DNA of 64,000 nt from Actinotalea solisilvae (GTDB taxonomy: Bacteria > Actinomycetota > Actinomycetes > Actinomycetales > Cellulomonadaceae), in the NCBI RefSeq assembly GCF_016464425.1, contig NZ_JADDKQ010000001.1, positions 310,001-374,000 of the forward strand. Direction: 5' to 3'. Positions 33,946 through 42,441 of this stretch are shown piece after piece (within the stretch, counting starts at the first letter, position 1; each line of letters starts with the position of its first letter). A program made the position numbers and the translations under genes. The notes below the pieces were generated by a model. The model was not told the DNA's origin, searched no databases, and saw nothing but the letters and a program-made list of their open reading frames with translations.

Positions 33946-36633
33946 TCAGTGACCCGCCTCGTGCCAGCTGCTCCCCGTGCCGACCGACACGTCGAGCGGC
34001 ACGGAGAGGTCGGCGGCCGCCGCCATCTCGGCGCGCACCAGCGCCTCGACGGCCGCGCGCTCCCCCGGGGCGACCTCGAGCACGAGCTCGTCGTGCACCT
34101 GCAGCAGCATGCGCGAGGCGAGACCCTCCTGCCGCAGCCGCCGCTCGACGCCGAGCATCGCGACCTTGATGAGGTCCGCCGCGCTGCCCTGGATCGGCGC
34201 GTTGAGCGCCATCCGCTCGGCCATCTCGCGGCGCTGGCGGTTGTCGCTCGTGAGGTCCGGCAGGTACCGGCGCCGGCCGAGGATGGTCGCCGTGTACCCG
34301 CTGCGCCGGGCCTCGTCGACCACGCCCGAGAGGTACTGGCGCACGCCGCCGAAGCGCGCGAAGTAGTCCTCCATGAGGGTGGCCGCCTCGCCGACCGAGA
34401 TGCTCAGCTGCTTGGACAGGCCGAACGACGACAGCCCGTAGGCGAGGCCGTACGACATCGCCTTGATCTTCGAGCGCATCGCCGGCGTGACCTCGTCCGT
34501 GCCGACGCCGAACACGCGTGAGGCGACGAAGTTGTGCAGGTCCTCGCCCGACCGGAAGGCCGCGATGAGGCCCTCGTCCCCCGAGAGGTGCGCCATGATC
34601 CGCATCTCGATCTGGCTGTAGTCCGCCGTGAGCAGCGTCTCGTAGCCCTCGCCGACGACGAACGCGCGCCGGATCTGACGCCCGGACTCGGTCCGGATGG
34701 GGATGTTCTGCAGGTTGGGGTCCGTCGAGGAGATGCGGCCCGTGGCTGCGATCGTCTGCTGGAAGGTCGTGTGGATGCGTCCGTCCGCGCCGACGGACCG
34801 GAGCAGACCCTCGACGGTCTGCCGCAGGCGGGACGCGTCGCGGTGCGCGAGCAGGTGCGCGAGGAACGGGTGCTCGGTGCGCTCGAACAGGTCGGTCAGC
34901 GACGCCGCGTCCGTCGTCCAGCCGCTCTTGATCTTCTTGGTCTTGGGCATGTTCAGCTGCTCGAAGAGGACCTCCTGGAGCTGCTTGGGCGAACCCAGGT
35001 TCACCTCCCGCCCGATGACGGCGTAGGCCTCCGCGGCCGCGTCCGCGACGGCGGCCGCGAACTCCTGCTCGAGGCCAGTGAGGTACTCGACGTCGGCCGC
35101 GATGCCCGCCTGCTCCATGCCGGCCAGGACGCGCACGAGCGGCAGCTCGACCTCGTCGAGGAGCCGGCGCGCACCCCGGTCCGCGACCTCGTCGCCGAGC
35201 ATGGTGGTGAGCTCCGCGACCGCCGCGGCGCGCAGCCCCGTGCGGCGTGCCTCGGAGCTGTCCTCGAGGTCGAGGTCGAGCGCGCCCTGACCCGCGCCCG
35301 CCGCCCCGTCCTCGGCGCGGAGCTCGCGGTGCAGGTGGCGCACCGCGAGGTCGCCCAGCTCGTAGGAGCGCTGGTCGGGGTAGCAGAGGTACGACGCCAG
35401 CAGGGTGTCGAACACGACGCCCTCGAGCGCGAGGCCGCGGCCCGCGAGCGCGTGCCACGCCTCCTTCGACCCGTGCAGCGTCTTGGGCGCGGCCGGGTCG
35501 GCGAGCCAGGTCGCGAGCGCGGCCTCGTCCGCGGGGGCCAGCTCGGTGAGGTCGATGCTCGCCGCCTCCTCGGGACCGTCGGCGACCGTGACGGTCCACG
35601 CGTCGCCCGAGGCGGGCGTCGCGCGACCGCTGACGTCGACCGCGAGCGTGCGGCCTGCCCGGGCCGCGAACCACGCCCCGACCGCGCCGGGCCCCGGCAC
35701 CGTGACGTCGAGGTCGAAGCCCGTCGTCTCGGGGGCGTCCTCGGGCACCATCGCGAAGAGGCGCTCGCGCAGCGTCCGGAACTGCAGGGCGTCGAACACC
35801 GACGACATGGCCTCGCGGTCCCAGGGCTGCACCTGCGTGTCGGCCACCCCGATGGGCAGCTCGACGTCCCGCACGGCACCGTTGAGCATCCGGTTGATCC
35901 GGACCTGGTCGACGGCGAGCCGGAGGTTGTCGCCGGCCTTGCCCGTGATCTGCGACGCGGCGGCGAGCACGCCGTCGAGGCCGCCGTAGGTCGTGATCCA
36001 CTTCGCCGCGGTCTTGGGCCCGACGCCCGGGATGCCCGGCAGGTTGTCGCTCGACTCCCCCACGAGGGCGGCCAGGTCCGGGTAGCGCTCCGGCGGCACG
36101 CCGTACTTCTCCTCGACGGCCGCGGGCGTGAAGCGCACGAGGTCCGAGACGCCCTTGCGCGGGTAGAGCACGGTGACCGCGTCCCCCACGAGCTGGAAGG
36201 CGTCACGGTCGCCGGTGCAGACGAGCACGTCCATGCCCTGCCCGACGGCCTCGTCGGTCAGGGTCGCGATGACGTCGTCGGCCTCGAAGTTGTCCTTCTG
36301 GACCGTGACGATCCGCATGCTGCCGAGGATCTCCTGGATCAGCGGGACCTGGCCCTTGAACTCCGACGGCGTCGCGTCGCGGGTGCCCTTGTACTCGGGG
36401 TACTGCTCGGTGCGGAAGGTCGTCCGCCCGGCGTCGAAGGCGATCGCCACGTGGGTGGGCTGCTCGTCGCGGAGCAGGTTCGCGAGCATCGCCGTGAACC
36501 CGTAGACCGCGTTCGTCGGCTGGCCCGTCGTCGTCGAGAAGTTCTCCACGGGCAGGGCGAAGAAGGCTCGGTACGCCATCGAGTGGCCGTCGATCAGCAG
36601 GAGCAGGGGTCGCGTTCGCGCCAGGTCGGTCAC
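33946..36633 (-). CDS. polA: DNA polymerase I
   Basis: PolA fills gaps and removes RNA primers. The product is 895 residues from the GTG at 36633. Domains are a 5'-3' exonuclease (LLLLIDGHSMAYRAFFALP, NFEADDVIATL), a 3'-5' exonuclease-like domain that has lost key acids (LAVDVSG for the usual DTE; no Asp at the second site), and a polymerase domain with DYSQIEMRI, SYGLAYGLSSFG and LQVHDELVLE. Proofreading is therefore probably absent. An upstream ATG at 36654 would overlap the divergent thioesterase start codon. TAGGTT 7 nt before the GTG supports a leaderless message from 36633. Confidence 0.95.
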   Translation of the reverse strand: MTDLARTRPLLLLIDGHSMAYRAFFALPVENFSTTTGQPTNAVYGFTAMLANLLRDEQPTHVAIAFDAGRTTFRTEQYPEYKGTRDATPSEFKGQVPLIQEILGSMRIVTVQKDNFEADDVIATLTDEAVGQGMDVLVCTGDRDAFQLVGDAVTVLYPRKGVSDLVRFTPAAVEEKYGVPPERYPDLAALVGESSDNLPGIPGVGPKTAAKWITTYGGLDGVLAAASQITGKAGDNLRLAVDQVRINRMLNGAVRDVELPIGVADTQVQPWDREAMSSVFDALQFRTLRERLFAMVPEDAPETTGFDLDVTVPGPGAVGAWFAARAGRTLAVDVSGRATPASGDAWTVTVADGPEEAASIDLTELAPADEAALATWLADPAAPKTLHGSKEAWHALAGRGLALEGVVFDTLLASYLCYPDQRSYELGDLAVRHLHRELRAEDGAAGAGQGALDLDLEDSSEARRTGLRAAAVAELTTMLGDEVADRGARRLLDEVELPLVRVLAGMEQAGIAADVEYLTGLEQEFAAAVADAAAEAYAVIGREVNLGSPKQLQEVLFEQLNMPKTKKIKSGWTTDAASLTDLFERTEHPFLAHLLAHRDASRLRQTVEGLLRSVGADGRIHTTFQQTIAATGRISSTDPNLQNIPIRTESGRQIRRAFVVGEGYETLLTADYSQIEMRIMAHLSGDEGLIAAFRSGEDLHNFVASRVFGVGTDEVTPAMRSKIKAMSYGLAYGLSSFGLSKQLSISVGEAATLMEDYFARFGGVRQYLSGVVDEARRSGYTATILGRRRYLPDLTSDNRQRREMAERMALNAPIQGSAADLIKVAMLGVERRLRQEGLASRMLLQVHDELVLEVAPGERAAVEALVRAEMAAAADLSVPLDVSVGTGSSWHEAGH

Positions 36634-36640
36634 GGGTGCC

Positions 36641-36646
36641 AACCTA
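36641..36646 (-). promoter_or_regulatory. -10-like hexamer deciding the polA start
   Basis: On the minus strand TAGGTT ends 7 nt before the GTG at 36633. Transcription would begin at about the GTG, so the ATG at 36654, which lies upstream of this hexamer, would not be in the mRNA. Confidence 0.5.
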
Positions 36647-36652
36647 TCGGCC

Positions 36653-37099
36653 ATGACCGACACGACCTCCCCCAGCCCGGCGACGACCGAGGCCGACGTG
36701 CTCGCGTCCATCCGCGCGTCGACCCGCGGCACGCTCATCGAGCGCATGGGCATCGAGATCCTCGAGGCGTCCCCGTCGGGTGCGCTGGGCACCATGGCCG
36801 TCGAGGGCAACACCCAGCCCTACGGCCTGCTCCACGGCGGCGCGTCGGTCGTGCTGGCCGAGACGCTCGGGTCGTACGCGGCGATGCTGCACGCGGGCGA
36901 GGAGCGCCAGGCCGTCGGCATCGAGGTGAGCGCGACCCACCACCGCGGCGTCCGCACGGGCCTCGTCACCGGGCGCGCGACCGCGCTGCACCTCGGCGGG
37001 ACGACGGCGAGCTACGAGATCGTCGTCGAGGACTCGGCGTCGAAGCGCGTCTGCACCGCGCGCCTCACGTGCTTGCTGATCGAGAGGCGCGGCGCCTGA
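36653..37099 (+). CDS. Hot-dog fold acyl-CoA thioesterase (PaaI/MenI type)
   Basis: The 148-residue protein has the hot-dog thioesterase motif NTQPYGLLHGGASVVLAETLGS (seen as QPYGLLHGGASVVLAE), with the Gln/Glu catalytic arrangement of the 1,4-dihydroxy-2-naphthoyl-CoA and phenylacetate-type hydrolases. The beta-sheet end GLVTGRATALHLGGTTASYE is also typical. Substrate is not resolved. It is divergent from polA, and its last 88 nt overlap the convergent GNAT gene. Confidence 0.88.
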   Translation: MTDTTSPSPATTEADVLASIRASTRGTLIERMGIEILEASPSGALGTMAVEGNTQPYGLLHGGASVVLAETLGSYAAMLHAGEERQAVGIEVSATHHRGVRTGLVTGRATALHLGGTTASYEIVVEDSASKRVCTARLTCLLIERRGA

Positions 37100-37713
37100 A
37101 GGGGCGACACGTCGGACGCGTGCGCGAGCGGAGCGGCCGACGGCACGGCGCGTGACTGCCGCCGCCGGGCGATGAGGTCCTCGATGCCACGCGGACCGGG
37201 CCGGCGGGAGGCCGCGGCGCCGTCGGCGGCGAGCCGACGCTGGAGCGCGCTGGTGCTGGTCATGCGGTGGGCCGCCGCGGGCGCGAAGCCCAGCTGGACG
37301 AAGAAGCGCTGCATGCCGCGGGCGCCCGGGATCGGCGCGGCGTAGACGTGCTCGGCGCCCGCCGCGGCGGCGAGGTCGGCCGCACCGACCATGAGCGCGT
37401 GGCCGACGCCCCGGCGACGCTGCCCGCTCGCCACGTAGAGGAGCTCGACCGCGAGGCTCACGTCGTCGGTGAACGGGTTGGGGCCGAGCACCCGCCCCAG
37501 CAGCAGGCCGACGACGGCACCCTCGGAGCGCGCGACGAGGACCGTGCCGCCGGGCGCCGCCGTGAGGGCACCGAGCTGCTGGGCGAGCGTGGCGGGCTCG
37601 GGGCTGCACACCTGGGAGCCGACCGACGACTCCTCGCGTGCGGCGAGGCACAAGCGGACCAGACCGTCCATGTCGGCCGGCTCGGCCGGCCCTACCTCGA
37701 TCCCGGGACGCAC
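37012..37713 (-). CDS. GNAT family N-acetyltransferase
   Basis: The GTG at 37713 lies 9 nt after AGGAGG and gives 233 residues. The GNAT fold is seen in ELLYVASGQRRRGVGHALM, the acetyl-CoA pyrophosphate loop (Q/R-x-x-G-x-G/A), followed by a helix rich in Ala and the MQRFFVQLGFAP motif IV. After residue 160 comes an Arg-rich tail of about 70 residues that is not part of the fold and overlaps the thioesterase gene on the other strand. The acceptor is unknown. Confidence 0.82.
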   Translation of the reverse strand: MRPGIEVGPAEPADMDGLVRLCLAAREESSVGSQVCSPEPATLAQQLGALTAAPGGTVLVARSEGAVVGLLLGRVLGPNPFTDDVSLAVELLYVASGQRRRGVGHALMVGAADLAAAAGAEHVYAAPIPGARGMQRFFVQLGFAPAAAHRMTSTSALQRRLAADGAAASRRPGPRGIEDLIARRRQSRAVPSAAPLAHASDVSPLQAPRLSISKHVRRAVQTRFDAESSTTIS

Positions 37714-38021
37714 GACGACGAGCCTCCTCCGGTGCAGGGCCCCGGCGCTCCCCGTGGGGGGTGGGAGGCCGGGTTCGATGACGAAAAGATAACGGCCCGA
37801 GGTCCCCGCGCAAAGCCCGAGGTCCTGGGTGTGCGCCACCCGCACGTGGGCTTGGGCCGTGGGCACTTCAGGTGCAAGGGTGTGGCGTGTCCGTAATGCG
37901 TCCGACACACGAGGTGCCTATCGTCCTGGTCCTCGGCGGGCGACCCCGCAGAACGGACACACCTCCGCGCAGCGCCGCGCGGACAACCGCGCACCAGCGC
38001 GAGAACGGACGGAGACCACAC
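37714..38021. other. Intergenic region between GNAT gene and livH
   Basis: This 308-nt divergent region carries the GNAT ribosome-binding site (minus), an AT-richer patch near 37783-37793, the shared liv motif at 37887-37908, a TATCGT -10-like hexamer at 37919-37924, and a leader of roughly 90 nt to livH. No further gene was recognised. Confidence 0.6.
37887..37908 (+). promoter_or_regulatory. Shared liv motif upstream of livH
   Basis: The 12-mer GTGTCCGTAATG occurs here and, with one change (GTGTCCGTAGTG), at 43814-43825 upstream of livK. GTGTC is mirrored by GACAC at 37904-37908. It lies just above the TATCGT -10-like hexamer, a suitable place for a common regulator. Confidence 0.5.
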
Positions 38022-39467
38022 GTGCGACGAGCTGCGTCCTCGCGGGCACGGTCCTGGACATCGCGGCCCGCAGGGGCCGCCGGCACGGTCGGGCGGTGGC
38101 TCGCGCTGCTGCTCGTGACCCTCGCCGTCACGGCGCTCGGCCAGCAGGCCGCCGTGGCCGCCGAGGGGCCGTGCGTCGCCAGCGCCGAGAACGCCTGCAT
38201 CAACGGCACCATCCGCACCGCGGCGGGCGACCCCGCGGTCGGCGTCGTGCTCACGGTCGAGGGCGAGGGCGAGGAGGTCACGGCGACCACGGGTGCGGAC
38301 GGCCGGTGGTCGGCGTCGGTCGCGACGCCCGGCACCTACTCCGTGACGCTCGACGAGGCCACGCTGCCGGCCGGCGAGACCCTGCGCGACCCGGCCGCCA
38401 ACCCGCGCGAGGTCACGGTCGAGCTCGGCGCGACGCGGCCGGCGCTCTTCCCCCTCGGGGCGTCGAGCGGCGAGCCCGCCCCGCAGGCGACGTCGGACCC
38501 CGGCGGCGGCGAGGAGCCGGACGACACCGCCGCCGAGCCGGGCGACGAGCCCGCGGGCGTGGGGACGAGCTCGGGCGGCGGCGTCACGATGAACCGCTTC
38601 GTCCAGCAGCTCGTCAGCGGCCTGGTCTTCGGCCTGCTGCTCGCGCTCGCCTCGGTGGGCCTCTCGCTCATCTACGGCACCACGGGCCTGAGCAACTTCG
38701 CCCACGGCGAGCAGGTCACGCTCGGCGGGATCTTCGCGTACATGGGCGTCCAGTTCTTCGACCTGCCGCTCGTGCTCGCCGGCGTGATCGCCGTGGCCCT
38801 GGCCGCGGCGACCGGCTGGTTCCAGGACGCCGCGATCTGGCAGCCGCTGCGCCGCCGCAACGTCGGGCTCACCCAGGCGATGATCGTCACCATCGGCTTC
38901 TCGATGGCGCTGCAGTACATCTTCCAGTTCTTCTTCGGCGGCGGGCCCCTGCGCATCGTCACCGCGACGCCCACGTCGGTCGCCCTCGGGCCCGTGCGCG
39001 TCACGGAGCAGACCATCGCGTCGGTGATCATCGCGCTCGTCACCCTCGCGGGGGTGTCCTACTTCCTCCTCCGCACGCGCTCCGGCCGCGCGACCCGCGC
39101 CGTGTCCGACAACGCCGCGCTCGCGGCGGCGTCGGGCATCAGCGTCAACCGCGTGATCCGGCTCGTGTGGACGCTCGGCGCGGGCCTCGCCGGTCTGGGC
39201 GGCGTGCTGCTCGGCCTGTACCTCGGCGCCGCGCGGTGGAACTCGGGCGGCGCGCTGCTGCTCCTCATGTTCGCCGCGGTGACGCTCGGCGGCCTCGGGG
39301 CCGCCTTCGGCGCTCTCGCCGGGTCGATCGTCATCGGCCTCGTCGTCGAGCTCTCGAGCCTCTGGATCCCGAGCGACATGCGCTACGGCGCGGCCCTCGT
39401 GATCCTCATCCTCGTCCTGCTGCTCCGTCCGCAGGGCATCCTCGGCCGCGCGACCCGCGTGGGATAA
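38022..39467 (+). CDS. livH: Branched-chain amino acid ABC permease LivH with N-terminal extracellular domain
   Basis: From the GTG at 38022 (GGAG 7 nt upstream) the protein has 481 residues. Residues 1-47 form a signal peptide (cleavage near AVAA). Residues about 50-135 resemble a carboxypeptidase-regulatory/SdrD-B-like beta-sandwich (TIRTAAGDPAVGVVLTVEGEG, TGADGRWSASVATPGTYSVTL in part). A Pro/Glu/Asp/Gly linker follows, then the LivH permease from about residue 190 with IYGTTGLSNFAHGEQVTLGG (seen as GTTGLSNFAHGE) and eight or so helices. An ATG at 38589 would yield a plain LivH of normal size but has no good ribosome-binding site. Confidence 0.9.
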   Translation: MRRAASSRARSWTSRPAGAAGTVGRWLALLLVTLAVTALGQQAAVAAEGPCVASAENACINGTIRTAAGDPAVGVVLTVEGEGEEVTATTGADGRWSASVATPGTYSVTLDEATLPAGETLRDPAANPREVTVELGATRPALFPLGASSGEPAPQATSDPGGGEEPDDTAAEPGDEPAGVGTSSGGGVTMNRFVQQLVSGLVFGLLLALASVGLSLIYGTTGLSNFAHGEQVTLGGIFAYMGVQFFDLPLVLAGVIAVALAAATGWFQDAAIWQPLRRRNVGLTQAMIVTIGFSMALQYIFQFFFGGGPLRIVTATPTSVALGPVRVTEQTIASVIIALVTLAGVSYFLLRTRSGRATRAVSDNAALAAASGISVNRVIRLVWTLGAGLAGLGGVLLGLYLGAARWNSGGALLLLMFAAVTLGGLGAAFGALAGSIVIGLVVELSSLWIPSDMRYGAALVILILVLLLRPQGILGRATRVG

Positions 39468-39478
39468 GGGAGACACCG

Positions 39479-40465
39479 GTGGACTGGACCAACCTCCTCG
39501 TCAACGTCGCGGGCGAGCTCATCGCCCCCACGACGGCCGCCTACGCCCTCGCGGCCATCGGCCTCAACATCCACTTCGGCCTCACCGGCCTGCTCAACAT
39601 GGGCCAGGCCGGCTTCATGCTCCTGGGCGCCTACGGGTTCGCGATCTCGACCATCGCGGGCTGGCCGCTGTGGGCTGCGGTGCTCGCGGCGATCGTGTGC
39701 GCGGTGATCTTCGCGATCATCCTGGGCATCCCGACCCTCAAGCTGCGCGGCGACTACCTCGCGATCGTCACGATCGCGGCGGCCGAGATCGTGCGCATCG
39801 TCGGACGCTCGACGACGCTCACCGACCTCACGGGCGCCTCGAGCGGCCTGCGCGGCAACAGCTACAAGTCGACCTTCCAGGACGCGTCGCCGTTCCCCGA
39901 CGGGACCTGGGAGCTGGGTCCGTTCGAGTACGCCGTCAACGCGTCCAACAGCTGGTGGATCCGCATCGTCGGCTGGGCGGTCGTCGCGCTCGCGTGCCTG
40001 CTCATCTGGCTCCTCCTGCGCAGCCCGTGGGGACGCGTGCTCAAGGGCATCCGTGAGGACGAGGACGCCGTGCGCTCGCTCGGCAAGAACGTCTACGCGT
40101 ACAAGATGCAGTCGCTCGTGCTCGGCGGGGTGATCGGCGCGGTGGCCGGCATCATCTACGTGCTCCCACGCGCCGTCCAACCCGACGCGATGGGCCGGTC
40201 CATGACGTTCTTCGTCTGGACGATCCTGCTCCTGGGCGGCGCCGCGACGGTGTTCGGCCCGGTGCTCGGCTCCATGCTGTTCTGGGCGGCGCTCATGCTC
40301 ATCAAGCTGACGATGCGCGGCACGGTCCCGGACACGGTGATGCGGAACGAGCAGATCGAGCAGTTCGGCTGGATCATCGTCGGCGTCACGCTCATGCTGC
40401 TCATCATCTTCAGGCCGCAAGGCATCCTCGGCGACAAGAAGGAGCTGGCGATCAATGTCCGCTGA
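39479..40465 (+). CDS. livM: Branched-chain amino acid ABC permease LivM
   Basis: The second permease subunit, 328 residues from the GTG at 39479 with AGGGAG upstream. The family motif GLNIHFGLTGLLNMGQAGF is near residue 28, and LKLRGDYLAIVTIAAAEIVR near residue 92. About nine helices are present, and the C-terminus is FRPQGILGDKKE. Its 3' end overlaps livG by 11 nt. Confidence 0.94.
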   Translation: MDWTNLLVNVAGELIAPTTAAYALAAIGLNIHFGLTGLLNMGQAGFMLLGAYGFAISTIAGWPLWAAVLAAIVCAVIFAIILGIPTLKLRGDYLAIVTIAAAEIVRIVGRSTTLTDLTGASSGLRGNSYKSTFQDASPFPDGTWELGPFEYAVNASNSWWIRIVGWAVVALACLLIWLLLRSPWGRVLKGIREDEDAVRSLGKNVYAYKMQSLVLGGVIGAVAGIIYVLPRAVQPDAMGRSMTFFVWTILLLGGAATVFGPVLGSMLFWAALMLIKLTMRGTVPDTVMRNEQIEQFGWIIVGVTLMLLIIFRPQGILGDKKELAINVR

Positions 40466-41378
40466 GACCGCCGTCCGCGCCCTCGCCGGCGTGCCCCACG
40501 AGCCCGGCGCCCCCAAGCCCGACGCGATCGTCGTCGCCGACGACGTCGTCCGCCGCTTCGGCGGCATGACCGCCGTCGACGTCCGTCACCTCGAGGTGCA
40601 GCGCGGCGCGATCACCGCGCTCATCGGGCCCAACGGCGCGGGCAAGACGACCCTGTTCAACCTGCTCACGGGCTTCGACAAGCCGAGCTCCGGCAGCTGG
40701 ACGTTCGAGGGCAGGTCGCTCCACGGCATGCCCGCGGCGCGCGTCGCGCGGCAGGGCATGGTGCGCACCTTCCAGCTCACCAAGGCGCTGTCGCGCATGA
40801 CCGTGATCGAGAACATGCGCCTCGGGGCGAGCAGCCAGCCGGGCGAGAACCTCCTCACGGCCCTCGTGCCGCCGCTCTGGCGGGCGCGGGAGAAGGAGAT
40901 CACGGAGCAGGCCGAGGAGCTGCTGGTCCGGTTCAAGCTCGACCACCACCGCGACTCCTTCGCCGGCAGCCTCTCGGGCGGCCAGCGCAAGCTGCTCGAG
41001 ATGGCGCGCGCGCTCATGAGCAAGCCGACCATGATCATGCTCGACGAGCCGATGGCCGGCGTGAACCCCGCCCTCACGCAGTCGCTCCTGGGCCACATCC
41101 AGGCCCTGCGCGACGACGGCACGACCGTGCTCTTCGTGGAGCACGACATGCACATGGTCCGGCACATCTCGGACTGGGTGGTGGTCATGGCCGAGGGGCG
41201 CATCGTGGCCGAGGGCCCTCCCGAGACCGTCATGCAGGACGCCGCCGTCATCGACGCGTACCTCGGTGCGCACCACGACACGGACCTCGGCGACGACGCG
41301 CTGCTGAGCGACGAGGTCGCCGAGCGGCTCGAGGCCGAGGCTGCCGCCGAGGCGGCGGCCGAGGAGGGGAAGGCATGA
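40455..41378 (+). CDS. livG: Branched-chain amino acid ABC ATPase LivG
   Basis: One of two ATPases of the Liv importer. The 307-residue product has Walker A GPNGAGKTT, the LivG-type FQLTKALSRMTVIENM, signature LSGGQRKLLEMA and Walker B MIMLDEPMAGVN. The C-terminal 35 residues are Ala/Glu-rich and probably unstructured. It overlaps livM and livF. Confidence 0.95.
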   Translation: MSAETAVRALAGVPHEPGAPKPDAIVVADDVVRRFGGMTAVDVRHLEVQRGAITALIGPNGAGKTTLFNLLTGFDKPSSGSWTFEGRSLHGMPAARVARQGMVRTFQLTKALSRMTVIENMRLGASSQPGENLLTALVPPLWRAREKEITEQAEELLVRFKLDHHRDSFAGSLSGGQRKLLEMARALMSKPTMIMLDEPMAGVNPALTQSLLGHIQALRDDGTTVLFVEHDMHMVRHISDWVVVMAEGRIVAEGPPETVMQDAAVIDAYLGAHHDTDLGDDALLSDEVAERLEAEAAAEAAAEEGKA

Positions 41379-42229
41379 GCACCACGTCCGAGACCACCGA
41401 GCTCCACCGCGGCGCGCCGGCGGGCACGCCGCTGCTCGACGCGAGCGACCTCGTCGCGGGCTACCTGCCCGGCGTCGACATCCTCAACGGCTGCAGCCTC
41501 GTGGTGCACCCGGGCGAGCTGGTCGGCATCATCGGCCCGAACGGCGCCGGCAAGTCGACGCTCCTCAAGGCGCTGTTCGGCCTCGTCACGGTGCGGTCCG
41601 GGACCGTCACCCTCGCCGGCGAGGACATCACCAACCACCGGGCCGACTCGCTCGTGCGCCGCGGCGTCGGGTTCGTCCCGCAGAACAACAACGTGTTCCC
41701 CTCGCTCACGATCGAGGAGAACCTGCAGATGGGCATGTTCCAGGCGCCCAAGCGGTTCGCGGAGCGCTTCGAGTTCATCACCGACCTCTTCCCCACCCTC
41801 GGCGACCGGCGGCGCCAGCGCGCCGGGTCCCTCTCGGGCGGCGAGCGGCAGATGGTCGCGATGGCCCGCGCCCTCATGATCGAGCCGTCGGTCCTGCTGC
41901 TCGACGAGCCGTCGGCGGGCCTGTCCCCCGTGCGCCAGGACGAGACCTTCATCCGGACGCGCAAGATCAACAAGGCGGGCGTGTCCGTCGTCATCGTCGA
42001 GCAGAACGCGCGCCGCTGCCTGCAGATCTGCGACCGCGGCTACGTGCTGGACCAGGGCCGCAACGCGTACTCCGGTCCGGGCCGGGAGCTCATGCACGAC
42101 CCGAAGGTCATCCAGCTCTACCTCGGCACGCTCGCGACCGACGTCGAGGAGGCCGCCAAGGACCACCCGACGCCGCCCGACGCGCCGCGCGCAGGCGAGC
42201 CCACGTCGGGCACGGGCCCGGTGGTCTGA
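41375..42229 (+). CDS. livF: Branched-chain amino acid ABC ATPase LivF
   Basis: The second Liv ATPase, 284 residues, with Walker A GPNGAGKST, VPQNNNVFPSLTIEENLQMG (Q-loop region, LivF type), signature LSGGERQMVAMA and VLLLDEPSAGLS. A Pro/Ala-rich C-terminal tail of about 25 residues follows YLGTLA. Its ATG overlaps the livG stop as ATGA, and it is the last gene before two terminator hairpins. Confidence 0.95.
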   Translation: MSTTSETTELHRGAPAGTPLLDASDLVAGYLPGVDILNGCSLVVHPGELVGIIGPNGAGKSTLLKALFGLVTVRSGTVTLAGEDITNHRADSLVRRGVGFVPQNNNVFPSLTIEENLQMGMFQAPKRFAERFEFITDLFPTLGDRRRQRAGSLSGGERQMVAMARALMIEPSVLLLDEPSAGLSPVRQDETFIRTRKINKAGVSVVIVEQNARRCLQICDRGYVLDQGRNAYSGPGRELMHDPKVIQLYLGTLATDVEEAAKDHPTPPDAPRAGEPTSGTGPVV

Positions 42230-42257
42230 CCCGCCCGACCGCCGCCGCACGCCTCCC

Positions 42258-42290
42258 GACGCCGCGGGTCCCCCAGGGGCCCGCGGCGTC
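42258..42290 (+). terminator. Terminator after livF
   Basis: An 11-bp perfect arm (GACGCCGCGGG / CCCGCGGCGTC) with inner CCCC/GGGG pairing, 29 nt after the livF stop. No U-tract. Confidence 0.75.
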
Positions 42291-42362
42291 GGCGTGCGCA
42301 CCGCGGCGCGTCCGCGACCCCGCCCCCGACGGAGCCGCACGGGGCCTTCCTGCCGCGGCACG

Positions 42363-42404
42363 CCAGGAGGCCCGGTGCGGATCGCTCCGCACCGGGCCTC
42401 CTGG
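42363..42404. terminator. 19-bp perfect bidirectional terminator
   Basis: CCAGGAGGCCCGGTGCGGA and its exact complement flank a TCGC loop, making one of the longest perfect stems in the window. A G-T wobble and a C-G pair extend it to 21 bp. It lies 37 nt after the livK stop and 134 nt after livF, so it can end both convergent transcripts. Confidence 0.85.
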
Positions 42405-42441
42405 TGCTCAGCCGGTCACGCCGGCCGTCCGTGCTGCGAGG

